From: Actinomycetota bacterium
GTDB taxonomy: Bacteria; Actinomycetota; Actinomycetes; S36-B12
DNA: 64,000 nt
Assembly: GCA_030684515.1 (NCBI GenBank)
Contig: JAUXVJ010000024.1
Location: forward strand, 289,663-353,662
Direction of reading: 5' to 3'
Shown here: positions 61,920-64,000 of the stretch, in pieces
Position numbering within the stretch: position 1 is the first letter of the stretch
Layout: every line of letters begins with the position of its first letter
Translations under genes and position numbers: made by a program
Notes under the pieces: model-generated
Told to the model about the DNA's origin: nothing
What the model saw: the letters and a program-made list of their open reading frames with translations, nothing else
Database searches by the model: none

Positions 61920-62852
61920 TCAAGCGCTGTCTCGGAGCCGCGCCAAGGCGGTGGCCAGATCGCCCGGATACTCGCTGGTGACCACTATCCGCTCACCCGA
62001 AGAGGGGTGTTCGAAGCCCAAGGAGACGGCGTGCAGCCACTGCCGCTCCAGGCCCAATCGCTTTGCCAAGGTGGGATCTGCGCCGTACGTGAGGTCGCCC
62101 ACGCACGGGTGGCGCATGGCCGCCATATGGACGCGGATCTGGTGAGTACGACCCGTTTCCAGATGCACCTCCACCAAGGAGGCGTGTGCGAATGCTTCAA
62201 GGGTTTGGTAATGCGTGATGCTCGCCTTGCCCCCCGCCACGACCGCAAATCTGTAGTCGTGATGCGGATGGCGATCGATGGGAGCATCAATGGTGCCGCG
62301 AAATGGGTCCAGCTGGCCTTGCACAACGGCGTGATAGATCTTGTCGACAGTGCGCTCTTTGAACTGCCGCTTCAGACTCGTGTACGCGCGCTCGCTCTTG
62401 GCCACCGCCATCACGCCAGAGGTGCCAACGTCGAGCCGGTGCACGATCCCGGTGCGCTCGGCAGCCCCTGACGTCGAGATTCGATAGCCGGCTGCAGCGA
62501 GTCCGCCCACCACCGTGGGACCTGTCCAACCTGGACTTGGATGCGCAGCAACTCCCACTGGCTTGTCGACCACAACGACGTCGTCATCGTCGTAGAGCAC
62601 GCGCATCCCAGGCACGAGAGCAGGCGGTTGGTCCACGGTCGACTTCGGCTCCAAGGCATCGGGGTCCACTTGCAGCATCGAACCCACCAGAAGACGATCG
62701 CTCTTGGTCAGTGGCCTGCCGTCCTGCAGCACCAGCCCGGCATCAATTAGCGCCGCCGCCTTGGTTCGCGACAGGCCGAGCATGCGAGTCAGGGCAACGT
62801 CGACTCGCTCGCCTTCAAGTCCGTCGGGAATGGGAAGCATCCGCTGACTCAT
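61920..62852 (-). CDS. rluD: RluA-family pseudouridine synthase (RluD-like)
   Basis: The enzyme converts uridines of large-subunit rRNA to pseudouridine. The 310 residues have an N-terminal S4 RNA-binding domain ([20 protein letters not shown]) and the catalytic domain with the Asp-containing motif [20 protein letters not shown] and [12 protein letters not shown]. Residues and position right after lspA point to RluD rather than RluA or RluC, but the exact target uridines are inferred. It overlaps lspA by four bases. Confidence 0.92.
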   Translation of the reverse strand: MSQRMLPIPDGLEGERVDVALTRMLGLSRTKAAALIDAGLVLQDGRPLTKSDRLLVGSMLQVDPDALEPKSTVDQPPALVPGMRVLYDDDDVVVVDKPVGVAAHPSPGWTGPTVVGGLAAAGYRISTSGAAERTGIVHRLDVGTSGVMAVAKSERAYTSLKRQFKERTVDKIYHAVVQGQLDPFRGTIDAPIDRHPHHDYRFAVVAGGKASITHYQTLEAFAHASLVEVHLETGRTHQIRVHMAAMRHPCVGDLTYGADPTLAKRLGLERQWLHAVSLGFEHPSSGERIVVTSEYPGDLATALARLRDSA

Positions 62853-63370
62853 GGGCTCCCCGCTGCGGCACCGCGATAGTCGACGCCCTTCAATGCCAGC
62901 ACCACCATCAGCACTGCCGAAAGGGTCAGGCTCATGTCAGCAACATTGAAGACAGGGAAATTCGGCAGTTGAATGAAATCCACGACATAGCCCTGCCCGA
63001 AACCCGGCTCGCGAGTCAGGCGGTCGATCAGGTTCCCCAGCGCTCCGCCCAGCAGTCCGCCAAGGGCGATTGCCCACAGGACACTGCCGAGTTCACGCGC
63101 GGATCGGATGATCACAATCACCACGACAAGTGCCACGATGGAGAAGACCCAGGTGAAGCCATTGCCCATGCTGAACGCGGCACCAGTGTTCTCGGTGTAC
63201 GTCAGTCTCAGCAGTGAGCCGATGATCTCGATCGGGCCCTCTCCGCCCGGGAACAGTCGCGGACGCAGTTGCGCAACAGCCCAGGCCTTGGTGAGCTGAT
63301 CGAGAACGACCACGCCAAGAGCAACACAGATGAGCGTGATGATTGGCCGAGTATTGCGCCGTGTGCTCAC
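62849..63370 (-). CDS. lspA: Lipoprotein signal peptidase
   Basis: LspA cleaves the signal peptide of prolipoproteins after Lgt has modified the Cys. The 173-residue protein has four membrane helices and both catalytic Asp motifs: [11 protein letters not shown] and [18 protein letters not shown]. The start is GTG at 63370, six bases after TAGAGT. It is cotranscribed with rluD. Confidence 0.96.
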   Translation of the reverse strand: MSTRRNTRPIITLICVALGVVVLDQLTKAWAVAQLRPRLFPGGEGPIEIIGSLLRLTYTENTGAAFSMGNGFTWVFSIVALVVVIVIIRSARELGSVLWAIALGGLLGGALGNLIDRLTREPGFGQGYVVDFIQLPNFPVFNVADMSLTLSAVLMVVLALKGVDYRGAAAGSP

Positions 63371-63376
63371 TTGAGC

Positions 63377-63382
63377 ACTCTA
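63377..63382 (-). promoter_or_regulatory. -10 hexamer TAGAGT, leaderless start of lspA-rluD
   Basis: TAGAGT, six bases, then the lspA GTG at 63370, in the 16-base gap after the DksA-like gene. No Shine-Dalgarno sequence is present. Confidence 0.5.
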
Positions 63383-63386
63383 GTGA

Positions 63387-64000
63387 CTAGAGCGAAAGCC
63401 TCTCGTCCGCCTGCTTGCACACCAAGCACAGTGTTGCGCGCGGGAATGCCTGCAGTCGGTACTTGCCAATCGGCTTGCCGCACGCCTCACAGGCGCCGTA
63501 GGTGCCGGTGTCCAGACGGGCGATCGCATGCGTCACCTGGGTGAGCATGTCGCGAGCATTGTTGGCCAGGGACATTTCGTGTTCGCGCTCGAAGGTCTTG
63601 CTGCCGGCATCGGCCTGATCATCACCGGCGCCCTCACCTGAGTCGCGGATGAGGTCTGCCAGACCGGCTTCGGCGTTGTCGAGTTCGTCTTCAAGGCGCT
63701 TGACGTCAAGGATCAAAGCGGCGCGTACCTGCTTCAACTCGGCCGCGGTCCACGGGGACTCATCCTCACGGACCATTGGCTTACCGGACGGGGCCAGTTG
63801 CCGCTTGGCGGCCTTCTTGGCCGCAACCACCTTCTTCACCGGTGCCGGGACTGCGGCAACGACAGGCGCTGGTGCAGCAGCCTTCTTGGCGGGCACTGCC
63901 TTCTTGGCCACCGGCTTGGCCACCGGCTTGCTTGCTGGCTTGCTCGCTGGCTTCTTGGCGGGCACCGCCTTCTTGGCCACGGCCGCCTTCTTCACCGGCG
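63387..64000 (-). CDS. DksA/TraR-type zinc-finger protein with Lys/Ala/Pro-rich tail, 5'-truncated
   Basis: At least 204 residues are visible and the frame is open to the window edge; the GTG at 63995 is probably an internal Val of the repeat, so the N-terminus is missing. The C-terminal part is a DksA/TraR module: an acidic helical region (LDVKRLEDELDNAEAGLADL) then a C4 zinc finger CEACGKPIGKYRLQAFPRAT then CLVC. The N-terminal 70 residues are a low-complexity basic tail of KKAVPAKK and ASKPVAKP-type repeats, like histone H1 or Lys-rich nucleoid proteins. It may bind RNA polymerase and DNA. It is upstream of lspA. Confidence 0.85.
   Translation of the reverse strand, partial: PVKKAAVAKKAVPAKKPASKPASKPVAKPVAKKAVPAKKAAAPAPVVAAVPAPVKKVVAAKKAAKRQLAPSGKPMVREDESPWTAAELKQVRAALILDVKRLEDELDNAEAGLADLIRDSGEGAGDDQADAGSKTFEREHEMSLANNARDMLTQVTHAIARLDTGTYGACEACGKPIGKYRLQAFPRATLCLVCKQADERLSL

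Overview
The window reads as a stretch of chromosome from a high-GC actinomycete (roughly 60% G+C by eye). Several genes and gene orders are hallmarks of the class Actinomycetes: the mIHF nucleoid factor, ClgR, a DUF3046 protein, a primosomal PriA without ATPase motifs, a HisA that looks like the dual-substrate isomerase PriA, the TIGR02234 and HGxxPAAW membrane proteins beside trpE, and the order ftsK-rodZ-like-rimO-pgsA-pncC-clgR-DUF3046...recA-recX. I cannot name a genus. Almost everything is housekeeping. No rRNA, tRNA, CRISPR array, insertion sequence, phage or att site was found, and no gene-free gap exceeds 300 bases.

Layout. 1-0.68 kb: 3' part of a repeat protein of unknown function. 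0.7-2.5 kb: recX-recA with two damage-responsive promoter elements. 2.5-9.7 kb: an accessory block between recA and the DUF3046/clgR unit: a VOC protein, a 2-TM protein, argG with a VDL-repeat protein and an RDD protein on the plus strand, an Abi-alpha-like (DUF4393) protein, an MFS exporter and a sulfotransferase. 9.8-15.8 kb: DUF3046, clgR behind a CIRCE-like operator, pncC, pgsA, rimO, a RodZ-like HTH protein and ftsK. 15.8-31.4 kb: priA, metK, coaBC, rpoZ, gmk, mihF and the complete pyrimidine operon pyrR-pyrB-pyrC-carA-carB-pyrK-pyrD-pyrF, a chain of genes with 1-14 base overlaps or almost no spacing, preceded by a PyrR-type RNA element. 31.4-32.8 kb: a Doc/RHH toxin-antitoxin pair, a cupin and a TfoX-N protein. 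32.8-45.4 kb: pyk, gltD, gltB, lgt, a DsbA-like protein, trpA, trpB, trpC and a DUF2752 protein. 45.5-48.3 kb: a DUF2510 protein and a two-component system. 48.4-51.1 kb: the HGxxPAAW and TIGR02234 proteins, trpE and hisI. 51.1-52.6 kb: a TIGR03085 protein and a sulfurtransferase on the plus strand. 52.6-57.9 kb: hisD-hisC-hisB-hisH-hisA-hisF. 57.9-64 kb: a membrane protein, dnaE, rluD, lspA and the 3' part of a DksA/TraR-like zinc-finger protein with a Lys/Ala/Pro-rich tail.

Together the genes make UMP from bicarbonate, glutamine and aspartate (only the OPRT step, pyrE, is not in the window), part of tryptophan (no trpD, trpG or trpF, the last probably covered by the HisA/PriA isomerase) and most of histidine (no hisG or hisE). 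They also cover glutamate synthesis, SAM, CoA, lipoprotein maturation (lgt and lspA), replication and recombination.

The most striking signals are regulatory. At sixteen genes a TANNNT -10 hexamer ends exactly 6 or 7 bases before an ATG or GTG, and a Shine-Dalgarno sequence is generally not apparent. This indicates widespread leaderless transcription and fixes several starts, including argG, trpC and pyk. coaBC probably begins at a CTG codon inside a CTGA overlap with rpoZ. clgR carries a CIRCE-like element (17 of 18 positions), which would place a protease regulator under HrcA. recA has a LexA box and, separately, a RecA-NDp/PafBC-type promoter. No obviously new multi-gene system stands out.
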